The notes under the pieces: generated by a model
What the model saw: only the letters and a program-made list of their open reading frames with translations
Database searches by the model: none
Told to the model about the DNA's origin: nothing
Shown: piece by piece, positions 1 to 9,802 of the stretch
Layout of the letters: each line of letters opens with the position of its first letter
Position numbering within the stretch: position 1 is the stretch's first letter
Translations under genes and position numbers: made by a program
Source: an uncultured Vicinamibacterales bacterium
GTDB lineage: Bacteria; Acidobacteriota; Vicinamibacteria; Vicinamibacterales; UBA8438
Assembly: GCA_958295905.1 (NCBI GenBank)
Contig: OY282382.1
Location: 744,001-808,000, forward strand
Length of the DNA: 64,000 nucleotides
Direction of reading: 5' to 3'

Positions 1-69
1 GACCTGCACCGCGGCGACCGCGCACACCACCGACAGCACCAGCAGCACGAAGTCGAGGGACCAGATCAT
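1..69 (-). CDS. Antiporter subunit following MnhG (partial, N-terminus only)
   Basis: Only the first 23 codons are in the window; the gene runs off the left edge. The visible peptide is a hydrophobic N-terminal membrane segment (starts MIWSLDFVLLVL). Its ATG overlaps the stop codon of the preceding mnhG-like gene by 4 bases (ATGA), so it is translationally coupled in the same operon. In Mrp-type systems with the order E-F-G the next gene is usually an MnhB or DUF4040/MbhD-like subunit, and the peptide fits such a start, but this is inference from position. Confidence 0.6.
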   Translation of the reverse strand, partial: MIWSLDFVLLVLSVVCAVAAVQV

Positions 70-368
70 CGATCCTCCCCGCGGGTCCACCCTTCGATGC
101 GGTTCCGCCTCGCCGCCCGGGCGATCGCGTGGGTGGCGGTGGGGCTTGTGATGAGGATGAAGAGGGCCACGATCAGCAGCTTGGCGCTGGCCAGGACGAG
201 GCCTTCGTGGCATGCCAGGCCCGTCAGCACGAGCAGGCTGCCCAGCGTGTCGCACTTTCCCGCGGCGTGCATCCGGGTGTAGATGTCGGGGAACCGGATC
301 AGGCCGACCGCCCCCGTCACCAGGAAGAACACGCCGCCGCAGACCAGCACCATGCCGACGACGGTCAT
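66..368 (-). CDS. mnhG: Na+/H+ antiporter subunit G (MnhG/MrpG)
   Basis: A 100-residue protein with three hydrophobic segments (about 3-25, 40-60 and 62-80), the usual size and topology of MrpG. The conserved stretch GLIRFPDIYTRMHAAGKCDT (residues 22-41) is the family signature. MrpG is a small subunit of the multi-subunit Mrp cation/proton antiporter in the cytoplasmic membrane, which drives Na+ (or K+) out against proton entry for pH and sodium homeostasis. It overlaps mnhF upstream by 4 bases and the next subunit downstream by 4 bases, so the operon is tightly coupled. The identity is clear from sequence; the transported cation cannot be told. Confidence 0.93.
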   Translation of the reverse strand: MTVVGMVLVCGGVFFLVTGAVGLIRFPDIYTRMHAAGKCDTLGSLLVLTGLACHEGLVLASAKLLIVALFILITSPTATHAIARAARRNRIEGWTRGEDR

Positions 369-655
369 CGTGCGCGCTCGCTCGTCACGTCCACGCCCTT
401 GCGCTCGAAGTACCGCGAGAGGGCGAGCGCGCCCACGAAGTTGATCAGGGCGTACAGCAACGCGATGTCGACGAAGAACTCCACGCGGCCGAACAGATGC
501 CCGGTGAGCACGATCACCGCGATGGTCTTGGTGCCGATGACGTTGACCCCCACGATGCGGTCGATGATGCTCGGTCCGCGGATGACGCGGTACAGCGACA
601 CCGTCACCGCAGCGAGAATGACGAGCGACGCACCGAGGAAGAATGTGGCTGACAT
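365..655 (-). CDS. mnhF: Na+/H+ antiporter subunit F (MnhF/MrpF)
   Basis: A 96-residue protein with three predicted membrane helices (about 5-22, 36-52, 60-80) and the family-typical stretch RVIRGPSIIDRIVGVNVIGT near residues 23-42. MrpF is a small membrane subunit of the Mrp antiporter. The gene lies 19 bases downstream of mnhE and overlaps mnhG by 4 bases, in the standard E-F-G order. Nothing is unusual about its length. Confidence 0.93.
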   Translation of the reverse strand: MSATFFLGASLVILAAVTVSLYRVIRGPSIIDRIVGVNVIGTKTIAVIVLTGHLFGRVEFFVDIALLYALINFVGALALSRYFERKGVDVTSERAR

Positions 656-674
656 GGAAGTTGCGGGCGGCCGG

Positions 675-1178
675 TCAGACGCCGCTCCCGTCGGGCGGCG
701 CCCCTGCCGGCTGCCGCAACGCCCGGCCGATGCGCCGTTCCATCTCGCCGGTCTGCAGGCTGGCCGCCGACACGTCGCTGACCGCGTGCACGATGAACTC
801 GTCGCCGACGATGTCCAGGGTGATGGTCCCCGGCGTCAGGGTGATCGCGTTGCCCAGGACCACCTTGGCCACATCGCCCCGCAGGTGGGTTCGGAAGCGG
901 ACGATCTGCGGGCGAAGCCGGTCGGGCCGGCAGACCAGATAGACCACGTGCAGATTGGCGAGGAAGATCTCGTAGAGCAGCCAGGGCAGAAACCGCACCG
1001 CCCCCCACGCCGCGGCGGGCAGATGCGGCGCCGGCACTTCGGCGAGCAGCAACTTGGACGAACACTGCGCCACGAGGGCGGAGCAGACGAGGCCGAAGGC
1101 GAGGTGGAGCGGGTCGAAATGACCCGACAGCACCAGCCAGACGGCGAACAGCATCACGAAGACGAACAGCTTCCGCAC
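675..1178 (-). CDS. mnhE: Na+/H+ antiporter subunit E (MnhE/MrpE)
   Basis: About 167 residues if translation starts at the GTG at 1178 (peptide VRKLFVFVMLFAVWLVLSG); an in-frame ATG at 1217 would add 13 residues but gives an extension without family resemblance. Two N-terminal membrane segments are followed by a soluble C-terminal half containing the motif RTHLRGDVAKVVLGNAITLT and then PGTI, as in MrpE (usually about 160 residues). It is the first subunit gene of the visible part of the operon. The larger MrpA/D-type proton-pumping subunits would be expected beyond the left edge. Confidence 0.9.
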   Translation of the reverse strand: MRKLFVFVMLFAVWLVLSGHFDPLHLAFGLVCSALVAQCSSKLLLAEVPAPHLPAAAWGAVRFLPWLLYEIFLANLHVVYLVCRPDRLRPQIVRFRTHLRGDVAKVVLGNAITLTPGTITLDIVGDEFIVHAVSDVSAASLQTGEMERRIGRALRQPAGAPPDGSGV

Positions 1179-1283
1179 TGATCCGCATTGTATCCGAGCC
1201 CGGCCCGCCGCCGGCAACCCGGCCGCGGCCCGCGTCCCCCTCCCGCCGGGCGAACCCCGGCGTTTCGGCCCCCGGCGGCCGGC

Positions 1284-3536
1284 TCACGCCGGCGTGAGTT
1301 TCGCGAATTTCGCGCGAAGCGTCTTGCGCCCGACGTCGTTGAAGCGGACCGTCAGCTTCATGTCGTCGGTCAGCGGCTCCACCGAGAGGATGGTGCCCAC
1401 GCCGAACGTCGGGTGCCGGACGCGGGTGCCCGGCGCGACGCTGATCACCGACTGGTCTTCGTCTTCGTAGGCGTAGCCGTAGTCCGGCTGGATCTGCGCG
1501 CGGGCGCCCGGCCGCCGCCCGCCGCCCGCCCGGCCGAACCTCGTCGGGGCCGGCGCCGGCGTCGAGAAGACCGGCTCCACGGGGTCCAGCAGCTCGGCCG
1601 GGATCTCGGCGAGGAAGCGGGAGGGCTCCGACGTCTGATACTCGCCGAAGACGCGGCGGCGGGCCGCGCTGGTGAGCACGAGCCGGGTCTGGGCCCGGGT
1701 CATCCCCACGTAGCACAGCCGGCGCTCTTCCTCGAGGGCGTCCTCGTCGTCGCGGGACCGCATGTGGGGAAAGAGCCCCTCCTCGAGGCCGACGATGAAC
1801 ACGACCGGAAACTCGAGCCCCTTCGCCGCGTGCAGGGTCATGAGCCAGATGCGGGCGTCCTCGGAGCCCTTTTCCTCGTCGGTTTCCGACAGCAGCGACA
1901 GCCGATCGACGAAGCCGTTCAGCGACGCGTCCGACTCGCGGATCTCGTAGTCGCGCGCCGCCGAGACGAGCTCCATCAGGTTGTCGAGACGCCCGTCGGC
2001 CTCCTCCGTGTGCTGGTCGCGGAGCTCTCGCAGGTATCCGCTCTGGTCGAGCAGCTTGCCGAGGACGTCGGACACCGGCTCGCGCGCCGCGATGGCGCGG
2101 AGGGCGCCCATCATGTCCCGGAACCGCCGCAGGACGGTGATCGCCCGCGTGGGCACCAGCGCGTCGTCGACCGCGCGATTCAGCCGCCGCCAGAGCGAGC
2201 CGGTCGCCCCGGTGCTGAGCCCGGCCCCGGCGAAGAGCGGTCCCGCGTCGGCCGGTCCGGGCGCCAGCCCGTCGAGGGAGGTCATCACCCCCTTGCCGAT
2301 GCCCCGCGGCGGCGTGTTGATGACCCGGCGCAGGCTCACGTCGTCGTCGGGGTTGATGAGGAGCCGGAGATAGGCGAGCGCGTCCTTGATTTCCCGGCGC
2401 TCGTAGAATCGGACGCTGCCGACGATCTTGTAGGCGATCCCCTCCCGAATCAGCGCATCCTCGAGCGCGCGGGACTGGGCGTTGGTGCGGTAGAGCACGC
2501 CGATCGGGGTCTCGTCTCCGGCCAGCGCCCCGCGGAGACGCTTGGTGACGAAATCGGCCTCTTCCAGATCGTCGCCTCCCCGGAAGCACCGGATGAGGGC
2601 GCCCCCCGTGCGGTCGGTCCACAGCCGCTTCTCCGGGCGGTTCCGGTTCCGCCGGATGACCGCGCCGGCCGCGTCGAGAATGACCTGGGTCGAGCGGTAG
2701 TTCCGTTCGAGACGGACGACCGTGGCGTCGGGGAAGTCGCGCTCGAAGTCCAGGATGTTGCGCAGGTCCGCGCCGCGCCACTTGTAGATCGACTGATCGG
2801 GATCGCCCACGACGCACAGGTTGCGGCGCTCGTCGGTCAGGAGCCGGATGAGGCGGTACTGCGGCGCGTTGGTGTCCTGATACTCGTCCACCATGATGAA
2901 CCGGAAGCGCTCCGCGTAGCGGCGTCGGACCGGCGCGGCGGTTTCGAGCAGCTCCTTGGTCCGCAGCAGGAGGTCGTCGAAGTCGAGGGCGTTGGCCCGG
3001 CCGAGGGCGCGCCGGTACCCCTCGTACACCTTGGCGACCAGCTCGCCCCGCGCGCTCCAGCTCTCCTGCCGCAGCTCCCCGGGCGGCATCATCTGGTTCT
3101 TCGCCCGGCTGATGGCGCCGAGAGCCTGCCGGGCCGGGAGCAGCTTGTCGTCGATATCGAGGTCGCGGAGAAGCTGACGCACCACCGCCAACTGATCGGA
3201 CGAGTCGTAGATCACGAAATCGCGGGTGAGCCCGGCGCCGCCCTCCCGGCGCAGAACCCGCGCGCAGAGGGCGTGGAACGTGGAGATCCACAGGCGGCGG
3301 TTCCCGGTGTCCACCAGCCGCTCCACCCGCCCCCGCATCTCCTCCGCCGCCTTGTTCGTGAAGGTGACGGCGAGAAGCCGATCCGGTTCGGCATGGCGCT
3401 CGGCGATCAGGTAGGCGGCGCGGGACGCGATGACCCGGGTCTTCCCGGATCCGGCCCCCGCCAGAATCAGGAGCGGTCCCTCCGTGTGCAGCACCGCCTG
3501 TCTCTGCTCGGGGTTCAACTGGGAGAGGAATTCCAT
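1284..3536 (-). CDS. pcrA: ATP-dependent DNA helicase, UvrD/PcrA family
   Basis: A 750-residue superfamily 1A helicase. The Walker A motif GAGSGKT lies at residues 27-33, Walker B with DEYQDTN near 220, motif III VGDPDQSIYKWRG near 250, motif IV with NYRST near 280, motif V TLHAAKGLEF near 570 and motif VI CYVGMTRA near 620. A Tudor-like C-terminal end (PGTRVRHPTFGVGTI) is typical of PcrA/UvrD. The start MEFLSQLNPEQ at 3536 matches the family; a longer in-frame ATG at 3569 would add 11 unrelated residues. These 3'-5' helicases act in nucleotide excision repair, mismatch repair and removal of RecA or stalled polymerase. The PcrA versus UvrD name cannot be settled from one sequence. Confidence 0.93.
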   Translation of the reverse strand: MEFLSQLNPEQRQAVLHTEGPLLILAGAGSGKTRVIASRAAYLIAERHAEPDRLLAVTFTNKAAEEMRGRVERLVDTGNRRLWISTFHALCARVLRREGGAGLTRDFVIYDSSDQLAVVRQLLRDLDIDDKLLPARQALGAISRAKNQMMPPGELRQESWSARGELVAKVYEGYRRALGRANALDFDDLLLRTKELLETAAPVRRRYAERFRFIMVDEYQDTNAPQYRLIRLLTDERRNLCVVGDPDQSIYKWRGADLRNILDFERDFPDATVVRLERNYRSTQVILDAAGAVIRRNRNRPEKRLWTDRTGGALIRCFRGGDDLEEADFVTKRLRGALAGDETPIGVLYRTNAQSRALEDALIREGIAYKIVGSVRFYERREIKDALAYLRLLINPDDDVSLRRVINTPPRGIGKGVMTSLDGLAPGPADAGPLFAGAGLSTGATGSLWRRLNRAVDDALVPTRAITVLRRFRDMMGALRAIAAREPVSDVLGKLLDQSGYLRELRDQHTEEADGRLDNLMELVSAARDYEIRESDASLNGFVDRLSLLSETDEEKGSEDARIWLMTLHAAKGLEFPVVFIVGLEEGLFPHMRSRDDEDALEEERRLCYVGMTRAQTRLVLTSAARRRVFGEYQTSEPSRFLAEIPAELLDPVEPVFSTPAPAPTRFGRAGGGRRPGARAQIQPDYGYAYEDEDQSVISVAPGTRVRHPTFGVGTILSVEPLTDDMKLTVRFNDVGRKTLRAKFAKLTPA

Positions 3537-3608
3537 GGATCGAGGGTGAGCTCCGAGGGGGGCGAGCATCAGAATGCTACAGGATTCGCGCGACGGCGGC
3601 CGCCCGGG

Positions 3609-5453
3609 TCACTCCACCGTCACGCTCTTGGCGAGATTGCGTGGTTGGTCGACGTCGCAGCCGCGGCGGACGGCGATGTGGTACGCCAGCAGTTGAAGCG
3701 GAACCGCCATGACGACCGGCGTGATCAGCGGGGGCGTCGCCGGTATCGTGACGAGCGCGTCCAGACTCGAGTCGAGCAAGGCGTCGAGGTCCCGCGGGCG
3801 GTCGTCGGCCACCGCGATGATCGGGCCGCCGCGCGCCTTGACCTGCTGCAGGTTGGAGGCCATCTTCTCGAAGATGGAGCCGTCCGGAAGCAGGGTCACG
3901 ACCGGCATCTGCTCGTCGACGAGGGCGATCGGGCCGTGCTTCATCTCGCCCGCCGGGTAGCCCTCGGCATGGATGTAGGAAATCTCCTTGAGCTTCAGCG
4001 CGCCCTCCAGGGCGATCGGATAGTTGATGCCGCGTCCGAGATACAGGAAGCTCCGGTGCTGGTGGAATCGTTGCGCCACCGACTTCACGGCGTCCTCGCA
4101 TTGCAGAGTTTGCTCGAGCCAGCGCGGCAGGTGGTTCAGGTCTTCCAGGTGCCGGCGTGCCGCCTCCACCGGAAGCGTCCCGCGGATCTGGGCGAGATAG
4201 AGGGCCAGCAGGTGCAGGGCCACGAGCTGGGACGTGAACGCCTTGGTCGACGCGACCCCGATCTCCGGGCCGGCGTGGGTGTAGACGGTGAAATCGGCCT
4301 CGCGGGTGGCCGTGCTGCCGACGACGTTGCAGATGGCGATGGTCGCGGCGCCGCGGTCGCGGGCCTCGCGGAGCGCGGCGAGGGTATCGGCGGTCTCGCC
4401 GGACTGCGTGATGACCACCGTGAGCGTCGTCGGCGTCACGATGGGGGCCCGGTACCGGTACTCGGAACCGTAGTCCACCTCGACCGGCACCCCCGCGAGC
4501 CGCTCGACCAGGAACTTGCCCACGAGGGCGGCGTGCCAGGACGTGCCGCAGGCCAGGATGACCACGCGGGTGACGGCCCGGAGCCGTTCGAGCGGGATGT
4601 CGAGCTCGCCGAGGAAGACTTGGCCGGACTCCAGCGAGGTGCGCCCGAGCACGGTCTCGCGGGCCGCCCACGGCTGCTCGAAGATCTCCTTCAGCATGAA
4701 GTGCCGGTAGCCGGCCTTCTCGGCCATCACCGGGTCCCAGTTGATGCGCTGGGTGGTGGCGGCGACCGGCGCGCCCGTGAAATCGGAATAGGTCACGCCG
4801 CCGGGGGTGATGACCGCCATCTCGCGGTTGCCGAGAAACACGACGTCGCGGTTGTGGCTGAGAATCGCGGGGACGTCCGACGCGACGAGACAACCGCCGT
4901 CGCCCTCGACCACCAGAATCGGCGGACCTTGGCGAACCGCCACCAGCTTCTGCGGATCGCCGGTCGCCAGCAGCACCAGGGCGAACAATCCGCGCACCCG
5001 GGCCAAGGCCCGGCGGACCGCCGCATCGAGGCCGTCCCCGCGCCATTCGCGCTCGACGAGATGGGCGACGACCTCGGTGTCGGTCTCCGTCGCGAACCGG
5101 TGGCCCTCGGCCTCGAGCCCGTGCTTCAGCTCCAGGTAGTTCTCGATGATGCCGTTGTGCACGACGACGATGCGCCCGGTGCAGTCGCGGTGGGGGTGGG
5201 CGTTCTCCTCGGTGGGCCGGCCGTGCGTCGCCCACCGCGTATGGCCCAGGCCGTAGTCGCCGTCGACGGGATCGTCGTCGAGGGCTTCGACCAGGCGGTC
5301 CAGCTTTCCGGCGCTGCGCCGCAGCTCGACGGTGTTCCCGCGGACGAGGGCCACCCCCGCCGAATCGTAGCCGCGGTACTCCAGCCGCCGGAGCCCCTCG
5401 ATGAGGACCGGCACGACCGGCTTCTGCCCGAGGTAACCGATGATTCCACACAT
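3609..5453 (-). CDS. glmS: Glutamine--fructose-6-phosphate aminotransferase (isomerizing)
   Basis: A 614-residue protein, the usual length. Cys2 (start [10 protein letters not shown]) is the N-terminal nucleophile of the glutaminase (class II amidotransferase) domain, with [12 protein letters not shown] near residue 22 and [11 protein letters not shown] near 68. Two SIS domains follow (about 280-610), with the sugar-phosphate loop SGETADT and a perfect C-terminal [11 protein letters not shown]. It makes glucosamine-6-phosphate from fructose-6-phosphate and glutamine, the entry step to UDP-GlcNAc, peptidoglycan and lipopolysaccharide. It lies just downstream of glmU on the same strand (16-base gap), so the two are probably co-transcribed. 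I looked for a glmS ribozyme in the short upstream gap and there is no room for one. Confidence 0.97.
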   Translation of the reverse strand: MCGIIGYLGQKPVVPVLIEGLRRLEYRGYDSAGVALVRGNTVELRRSAGKLDRLVEALDDDPVDGDYGLGHTRWATHGRPTEENAHPHRDCTGRIVVVHNGIIENYLELKHGLEAEGHRFATETDTEVVAHLVEREWRGDGLDAAVRRALARVRGLFALVLLATGDPQKLVAVRQGPPILVVEGDGGCLVASDVPAILSHNRDVVFLGNREMAVITPGGVTYSDFTGAPVAATTQRINWDPVMAEKAGYRHFMLKEIFEQPWAARETVLGRTSLESGQVFLGELDIPLERLRAVTRVVILACGTSWHAALVGKFLVERLAGVPVEVDYGSEYRYRAPIVTPTTLTVVITQSGETADTLAALREARDRGAATIAICNVVGSTATREADFTVYTHAGPEIGVASTKAFTSQLVALHLLALYLAQIRGTLPVEAARRHLEDLNHLPRWLEQTLQCEDAVKSVAQRFHQHRSFLYLGRGINYPIALEGALKLKEISYIHAEGYPAGEMKHGPIALVDEQMPVVTLLPDGSIFEKMASNLQQVKARGGPIIAVADDRPRDLDALLDSSLDALVTIPATPPLITPVVMAVPLQLLAYHIAVRRGCDVDQPRNLAKSVTVE

Positions 5454-5469
5454 GGCGCGGCCGATCCGG

Positions 5470-6867
5470 TCAGGAATCGGACGATCCGCCGTCCGGTTCG
5501 TCGTCGCGCCGGCCGTTCCACCCGCCCTTGATGACCTGCCGGCTGCGGGCCACCGCCAGCGCGCCGGCGGGAATGTCGTCGGTGACGCAGGACCCGGCGC
5601 CGACGTAGGCGTCGTCGCCGAGGGTCAGCGGCGCGACGAGCTGCGTGCCGCTGCCGATGAACACCCGGTCGCCGACCGTCGTCGCATGCTTCCGTTTCCC
5701 GTCGTAGTTGCACGTGATCGTGCCGGCGCCGATGTTCACGCCGTCGCCGATGGTGGCGTCGCCGAGATAGGCCAGGTGGTTCGCCTTCGACCCGCGGCCC
5801 AGCGACGATTTCTTGATCTCCACGAAGTTGCCGACCTTCGCCGCCTCGCCGACCGCCGCCCCGGGGCGGAGATGGGCGAACGGTCCGACTCGGGACCCGT
5901 TCGCCAGCGCGGCGCCCTGAAGAACGCAGTGGTTGCGTACGACCACGTCGTCACCGAGGGTGGAGTCGACGATCCGCACCCCGGCGTGCAGCTCGCACCG
6001 CGCCCCGACGCTGGTCCGTCCCTGCAGGAAGACGCCGGGGTGGATGACGGTATCGGGTCCGACGACGACGTCCATGTCGACGTAGGTCGTCGCCGGGTCC
6101 TCGATGGTGACGCCGGCCGCCATCAGCTCTTCGTTCCTCGTCTGCCGCACGATTCGCTTGACCTCCGCCAGCTCCGTCTGGCTGTTGATGCCCCGCACCT
6201 CATCCGGATCCGCCACCTCCACCGTTTCCACCGGCAGTTGGCGCCGCCGGTAGATCCGCACCAGATCCGGGAGGTAGATCTCGTTCGACGCGCCGGCGGG
6301 CGGAATCTCCCGGATCGCGTCGAAGAGGGGCGGCAGGTCGAGGGCGTAGATGCCGCTGTTGATTTCCTTCAGCCTCCGCTGCAGCGCGGAGGCGTCGCGT
6401 TCTTCGACGATGTCCGCGAGGCGTCCGTCCGCGCGGACGATGCGCCCGTAGCCGTACGGCCGGGGCACGGTCGCGGTCAACACCGTGATGGCGGCGCCCG
6501 CGCCCTCGTGAGCGCGGACGAGCTGCTCCAGGGTCTCGGGTCGAATCAGCGGCACGTCGCCGGACAGCACCACGAGGGTCCCGCCGAGCCCGTCGAACAG
6601 CGGTTCCGCCTGCCGCAGCGCATGCCCGGTGCCGCGCTGCTCGTCCTGGCGCGCGAAGGCGAGGGACGTACGGTGGGAGAGGGCGGCCTGAACCCGGTCC
6701 GCCTGGTGGCCGACCACGAGACCGATGCGCTCGGGTTGCAGGCGGTCGGCCGCGCGCACGACATGCTCGATCAGCGGCAGGCCGGCGAGGCGGTGCAGTA
6801 CCTTGGGTCGGGCGCACCGCATGCGGGCGCCGCGGCCGGCGGCGAGGATGATGACGTGGTTCGGCAC
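5470..6867 (-). CDS. glmU: Bifunctional glucosamine-1-P acetyltransferase / GlcNAc-1-P uridylyltransferase
   Basis: A 465-residue protein starting at GTG (6867). The N-terminal uridylyltransferase domain begins with [19 protein letters not shown] (residues 7-25; nucleotide-binding loop and Lys). The C-terminal left-handed beta-helix carries hexapeptide repeats (about 255-440) and the acetyltransferase signature [14 protein letters not shown]. It converts GlcN-1-P to GlcNAc-1-P and then to UDP-GlcNAc. With glmS directly downstream it supplies UDP-GlcNAc for cell envelope and probably for the glycan genes of this window. No Shine-Dalgarno is visible; a TACACT hexamer 9 bases upstream of the GTG hints at a leaderless message. 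Confidence 0.96.
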   Translation of the reverse strand: MPNHVIILAAGRGARMRCARPKVLHRLAGLPLIEHVVRAADRLQPERIGLVVGHQADRVQAALSHRTSLAFARQDEQRGTGHALRQAEPLFDGLGGTLVVLSGDVPLIRPETLEQLVRAHEGAGAAITVLTATVPRPYGYGRIVRADGRLADIVEERDASALQRRLKEINSGIYALDLPPLFDAIREIPPAGASNEIYLPDLVRIYRRRQLPVETVEVADPDEVRGINSQTELAEVKRIVRQTRNEELMAAGVTIEDPATTYVDMDVVVGPDTVIHPGVFLQGRTSVGARCELHAGVRIVDSTLGDDVVVRNHCVLQGAALANGSRVGPFAHLRPGAAVGEAAKVGNFVEIKKSSLGRGSKANHLAYLGDATIGDGVNIGAGTITCNYDGKRKHATTVGDRVFIGSGTQLVAPLTLGDDAYVGAGSCVTDDIPAGALAVARSRQVIKGGWNGRRDDEPDGGSSDS

Positions 6868-6876
6868 CGCGCCCCC

Positions 6877-6882
6877 AGTGTA
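6877..6882 (-). promoter_or_regulatory. Possible -10 hexamer of glmU
   Basis: TACACT on the minus strand, 9 bases before the GTG start of glmU, with no Shine-Dalgarno between. If used as a -10 box, transcription would start at or within one or two bases of the start codon. No convincing -35 is seen. This is a pattern match only, strengthened by similar arrangements before galU and serS. Confidence 0.3.
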
Positions 6883-6907
6883 ATCGAACCGCCGGAGGTC
6901 TCGGGGT

Positions 6908-7744
6908 CTATTCGCGCTTGGCCGCTTCGATCGCCTGATACATGACCCGGGCGGAGAGGCCGTACTGGTCGGCCAGGGCCTTCACGGCTCCGCGGCGTGA
7001 ACCGCGCTCGTCCGCCAGTCGATCGAGCTCGTCGATCAGCGCCTGCCCGTCCGGAGGCCGGGGGGCGCCGCCGTCGTCGCGGGCGGGCCAGACGACGCAT
7101 GTGTACTCGCCGCGCGGCGTCCCGACGGATTGGAGCAGCGACGACACCGGTCCCACGAGGGCGCTCTCGTGCAGTTTGGTCAGCTCCCGGCACAGCGCCG
7201 CGGTCCGCCCGCCGAGGCGCTCATCGAGGAGCCGGAGGGTGGGGACGAGGCGGTGCGGGGCTTCGAAGAACACGAGGGTCCGCGGCTCGCGGGCCAGCTC
7301 GTCGCACCATCTCTTCCTCTCGCCGAGCCGGCGGGGCGGGAAGCCCAGAAAGGTGAAGCTCGCGACCGGGGCGCCGCAGGAGACGAGGGCGGTGGTGACC
7401 GCCGAGGGGCCGGGGATCGCGGTGACGCGAACCCCGGCGTCAAGGGTTTGACGCACCAAGTTGAACCCCGGGTCCGAGACCAGCGGCGTCCCCGCGTCGG
7501 ACAGCAGGGCGATCGAATCGCCCGCGAGCAGGCGATTCACGAGTCCAGGCGTCCGCCGGCGCTCGTTGTGGTCGTGGAGGCTGGTGGCGGGCGTCGCGAT
7601 CCCGTAGTGCCGCAGCAGCTTGGCGGTCCGGCGCGTGTCCTCGGCCGCTATCAGCCGCACCTCTTTCAGGGTGCGGACCGCCCGGAAGGTGATGTCTTCA
7701 AGGTTCCCGATGGGCGTGGCGACGAGATAGAGCGTGCCGGGCAT
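6908..7744 (-). CDS. rsmI: 16S rRNA (cytidine1402-2'-O)-methyltransferase
   Basis: A 278-residue protein of the tetrapyrrole methylase fold. It starts MPGTLYLVATPIGNLEDITF, the RsmI signature, followed by AAEDTRRTAKLLRHYGI (about 34-50), LLSDAGTPLVSDPG (about 80-93) and the SAM-binding IPGPSAVTTALV (about 108-119). RsmI 2'-O-methylates C1402 of 16S rRNA in the decoding centre. The C-terminal tail (about 230-278) matches the extra helical domain present in RsmI. It lies 40 bases upstream of glmU on the same strand and might be transcribed with it. Confidence 0.94.
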   Translation of the reverse strand: MPGTLYLVATPIGNLEDITFRAVRTLKEVRLIAAEDTRRTAKLLRHYGIATPATSLHDHNERRRTPGLVNRLLAGDSIALLSDAGTPLVSDPGFNLVRQTLDAGVRVTAIPGPSAVTTALVSCGAPVASFTFLGFPPRRLGERKRWCDELAREPRTLVFFEAPHRLVPTLRLLDERLGGRTAALCRELTKLHESALVGPVSSLLQSVGTPRGEYTCVVWPARDDGGAPRPPDGQALIDELDRLADERGSRRGAVKALADQYGLSARVMYQAIEAAKRE

Positions 7745-8061
7745 GGCGGATCCGCCGGTGGGCGACCGCGGGGCCGGGTACGCGCGCGGCCGAGCGGCGG
7801 ACAGTCATTCGAGCATCCGGGCCGAGGGTTGGATGCGCCCCTCCTCACGCCGTGTCAGGCGGGCGCCCCGCCGCTCCCGGCGCGGCGCGGGGTCCCACCA
7901 CGGACGGCTTGGCGCGCGCGCCGGGCGCACGAGGATTCGGCCGGGATGGCGTCAAGTTATTGCTGAAGCGTGCGATATTGTAACATTCAAAGAGTCCGCC
8001 ATTTTCACCAGCCCGAGTCCGGCGGCACGCGTCCGGCCACGCAAGACTCGCGCCGACACCC
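7745..8061. other. Intergenic region between divergent rsmI and the DUF885 gene
   Basis: A 317-base divergent spacer. The rsmI-proximal 200 bases are GC-rich; around 7857-7880 lies GTCAGGCGGGCGCCCCGCCG, which resembles the sequence at 35507-35530 and may be a short repeat remnant. The segment 7950-8010 is conspicuously AT-rich for this genome and is the likely promoter area for the DUF885 gene, but no clear -35/-10 pair is seen. No ORF here is convincing. Confidence 0.5.
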
Positions 8062-9723
8062 ATGCACACTTCGGAGCCGCTGTCGCACTTTATCGACGAG
8101 TATCTGGAGTTTCTCTACGAGAACGCTCCCACCGCCGCGTCCGGCGACGGGATGCATGCTCACGATGATAGTCTCGACGACCTGTCCCGCGCGGCCATCG
8201 ACGCCCAAGGGCGCGAGCTCGGGGGCTTCGCGCGGCGCCTCGACCGCATCACCGCCCGCAGCCTGACGGCCGAGGAGCAGCTCGAGCGGCGCATGCTGGC
8301 CGACCACATCCGCGGCCGGCTGTACGAGCTGGAGGAGGTCAGGCCGTGGGAGCGCGACCCGCGGCACTACGCCGATCTGCTGTCCACGTCGCTGGCCGGG
8401 CAGGCCCTGTTCGAGCATGCGCCGGTCGAGGAGCGGGCGCGCCGCGTCGTGTCCAAGCTGCGGCAGACCCCGCGGTTCCTCGAGGCGGCCGCCGCCAACG
8501 TGGAAGACCCGCCCGGCATCTTCATCAAGACCGGGGCGGAGATGTTCGACGGCGTGGTCACGTTCATCGAACGGGATCTGCCGCGGGCCTTCCGGCGGCT
8601 CGAAGACCTGCACCTGCTCGGCGATCTGGCCGACGCTGCCACCGAGGCGACGGAGGCGATTGGCCGCTACACCGGTTATCTGCGCGGCACCCAGGCCCCC
8701 CGGAGTCGCGCGACGTTCCGATTGGGGCAGGAACGGTTCGACGGCCGGCTGCGCCACCGCGAAGGAATCGGCCTGGGAGCCGCGGCACTGCTGCCGATCG
8801 CGGAACGGGAGCTCGTCCGGCAGCAGAGCCGCTTCTGCGAGGTCGCGGCCCGCATCGACCCCAGGGCGGAGCCGGCCGACGTCTGGGACCAGGTGAGGGC
8901 GCGGCACCCGGAGCCGGGGACGCTCGCGCAGACGGTGCGCGGCCAGCTCGCCGACCTCGTGTCGTTCATCGAGCGGAACGCCCTGGTCTCGGTGCCCGAC
9001 GATCGGTCGCTCGTGGTGGCGTCGACCCCCGGTTTCCCGCGCTGGACCCAGGCTGGGGTCTGGCCCCCGGGGCCGTTCGAGTCGAGGACCCTGTCGTCCT
9101 GCTACTACGTGACCGACGTGGATTCGTCCTGGCCGGCGGAACGGCGGGAAGAGCATCTGCGCGATCTGAACTTCGCCACCCTCTGGTCGATGTCGGCGCA
9201 CGAGGCTTATCCGGGCCACTACCTGCACTTCCTTCACCGGCGGTGCCTCCGGAGCGCCCTGCGCAAGTCGCAGTTGTTCGCCCCGGTCTCGTTCGTCGGG
9301 GGTTGGGCCCACTACGCCGCGCACATGGTGATGGACGCCGGTCTCGCCCGGGGTGACGATGCGATCGAGCTGGGGCAGATCGTCGAGACGTTGCTGCGTC
9401 TGGCCCGGCTGGTCGTCGGCATTCGCCTGCATGCGGACGACCTGTCGGTCGAGCAGGGCGTCCGTTTCTTCCGGGACGAGGCCTATCTCGAAGAAGGCGG
9501 CGCCCGGCGCGAGGCGGAGCGGGGCACGTTCGATCCCGACTATGGGCTGTACTCGGTCGGCCGGTTGATGCTGCTGAAGTTGCGGGGCGATCTGGAGGCC
9601 CGCGAGGGCTCGGCGTTCTCGCTGAAGTCGTTTCACGATCGGTTGCTGGGACAGGGCTCCGTCCCGCTCTGGTTGCACCGCACGCTGTTGCTCGGCGACA
9701 CCGGCGACGATCTGCTTGATTGA
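8062..9723 (+). CDS. DUF885 family protein (putative metallopeptidase-like)
   Basis: A 553-residue protein of the DUF885 family. The key motif HEAYPGHYLHFLH starts at His380; the HExYPGHxL pattern of this family looks like a zinc-binding site, but no activity is established for most members. No signal peptide is visible at the N-terminus (MHTSEPLSHFIDEYLEFLYE), so the protein is probably cytoplasmic, unlike many secreted members in related bacteria. It is flanked by unrelated genes and appears monocistronic. Family assignment is firm; a peptidase function is inference. Confidence 0.85.
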   Translation: MHTSEPLSHFIDEYLEFLYENAPTAASGDGMHAHDDSLDDLSRAAIDAQGRELGGFARRLDRITARSLTAEEQLERRMLADHIRGRLYELEEVRPWERDPRHYADLLSTSLAGQALFEHAPVEERARRVVSKLRQTPRFLEAAAANVEDPPGIFIKTGAEMFDGVVTFIERDLPRAFRRLEDLHLLGDLADAATEATEAIGRYTGYLRGTQAPRSRATFRLGQERFDGRLRHREGIGLGAAALLPIAERELVRQQSRFCEVAARIDPRAEPADVWDQVRARHPEPGTLAQTVRGQLADLVSFIERNALVSVPDDRSLVVASTPGFPRWTQAGVWPPGPFESRTLSSCYYVTDVDSSWPAERREEHLRDLNFATLWSMSAHEAYPGHYLHFLHRRCLRSALRKSQLFAPVSFVGGWAHYAAHMVMDAGLARGDDAIELGQIVETLLRLARLVVGIRLHADDLSVEQGVRFFRDEAYLEEGGARREAERGTFDPDYGLYSVGRLMLLKLRGDLEAREGSAFSLKSFHDRLLGQGSVPLWLHRTLLLGDTGDDLLD

Positions 9724-9802
9724 TTCCCGATCCGGCGGCCGGGTACCATGTGCGGTTGGTCCGTGGCCCGGGCGGCGATGTTGCGTTCGGGTGTGATGAC
9801 CC

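Noticed and set aside
5454..5469. A glmS ribozyme/riboswitch
   Set aside because: Only 16 bases separate glmU and glmS, which cannot hold the ribozyme.
1188..5531. A 1447-codon plus-strand open frame
   Set aside because: It is antisense to the helicase and glmS genes. High-GC codon bias keeps the opposite frame open; the translation is Arg/Gly/Pro/Ala/His-rich without domains.
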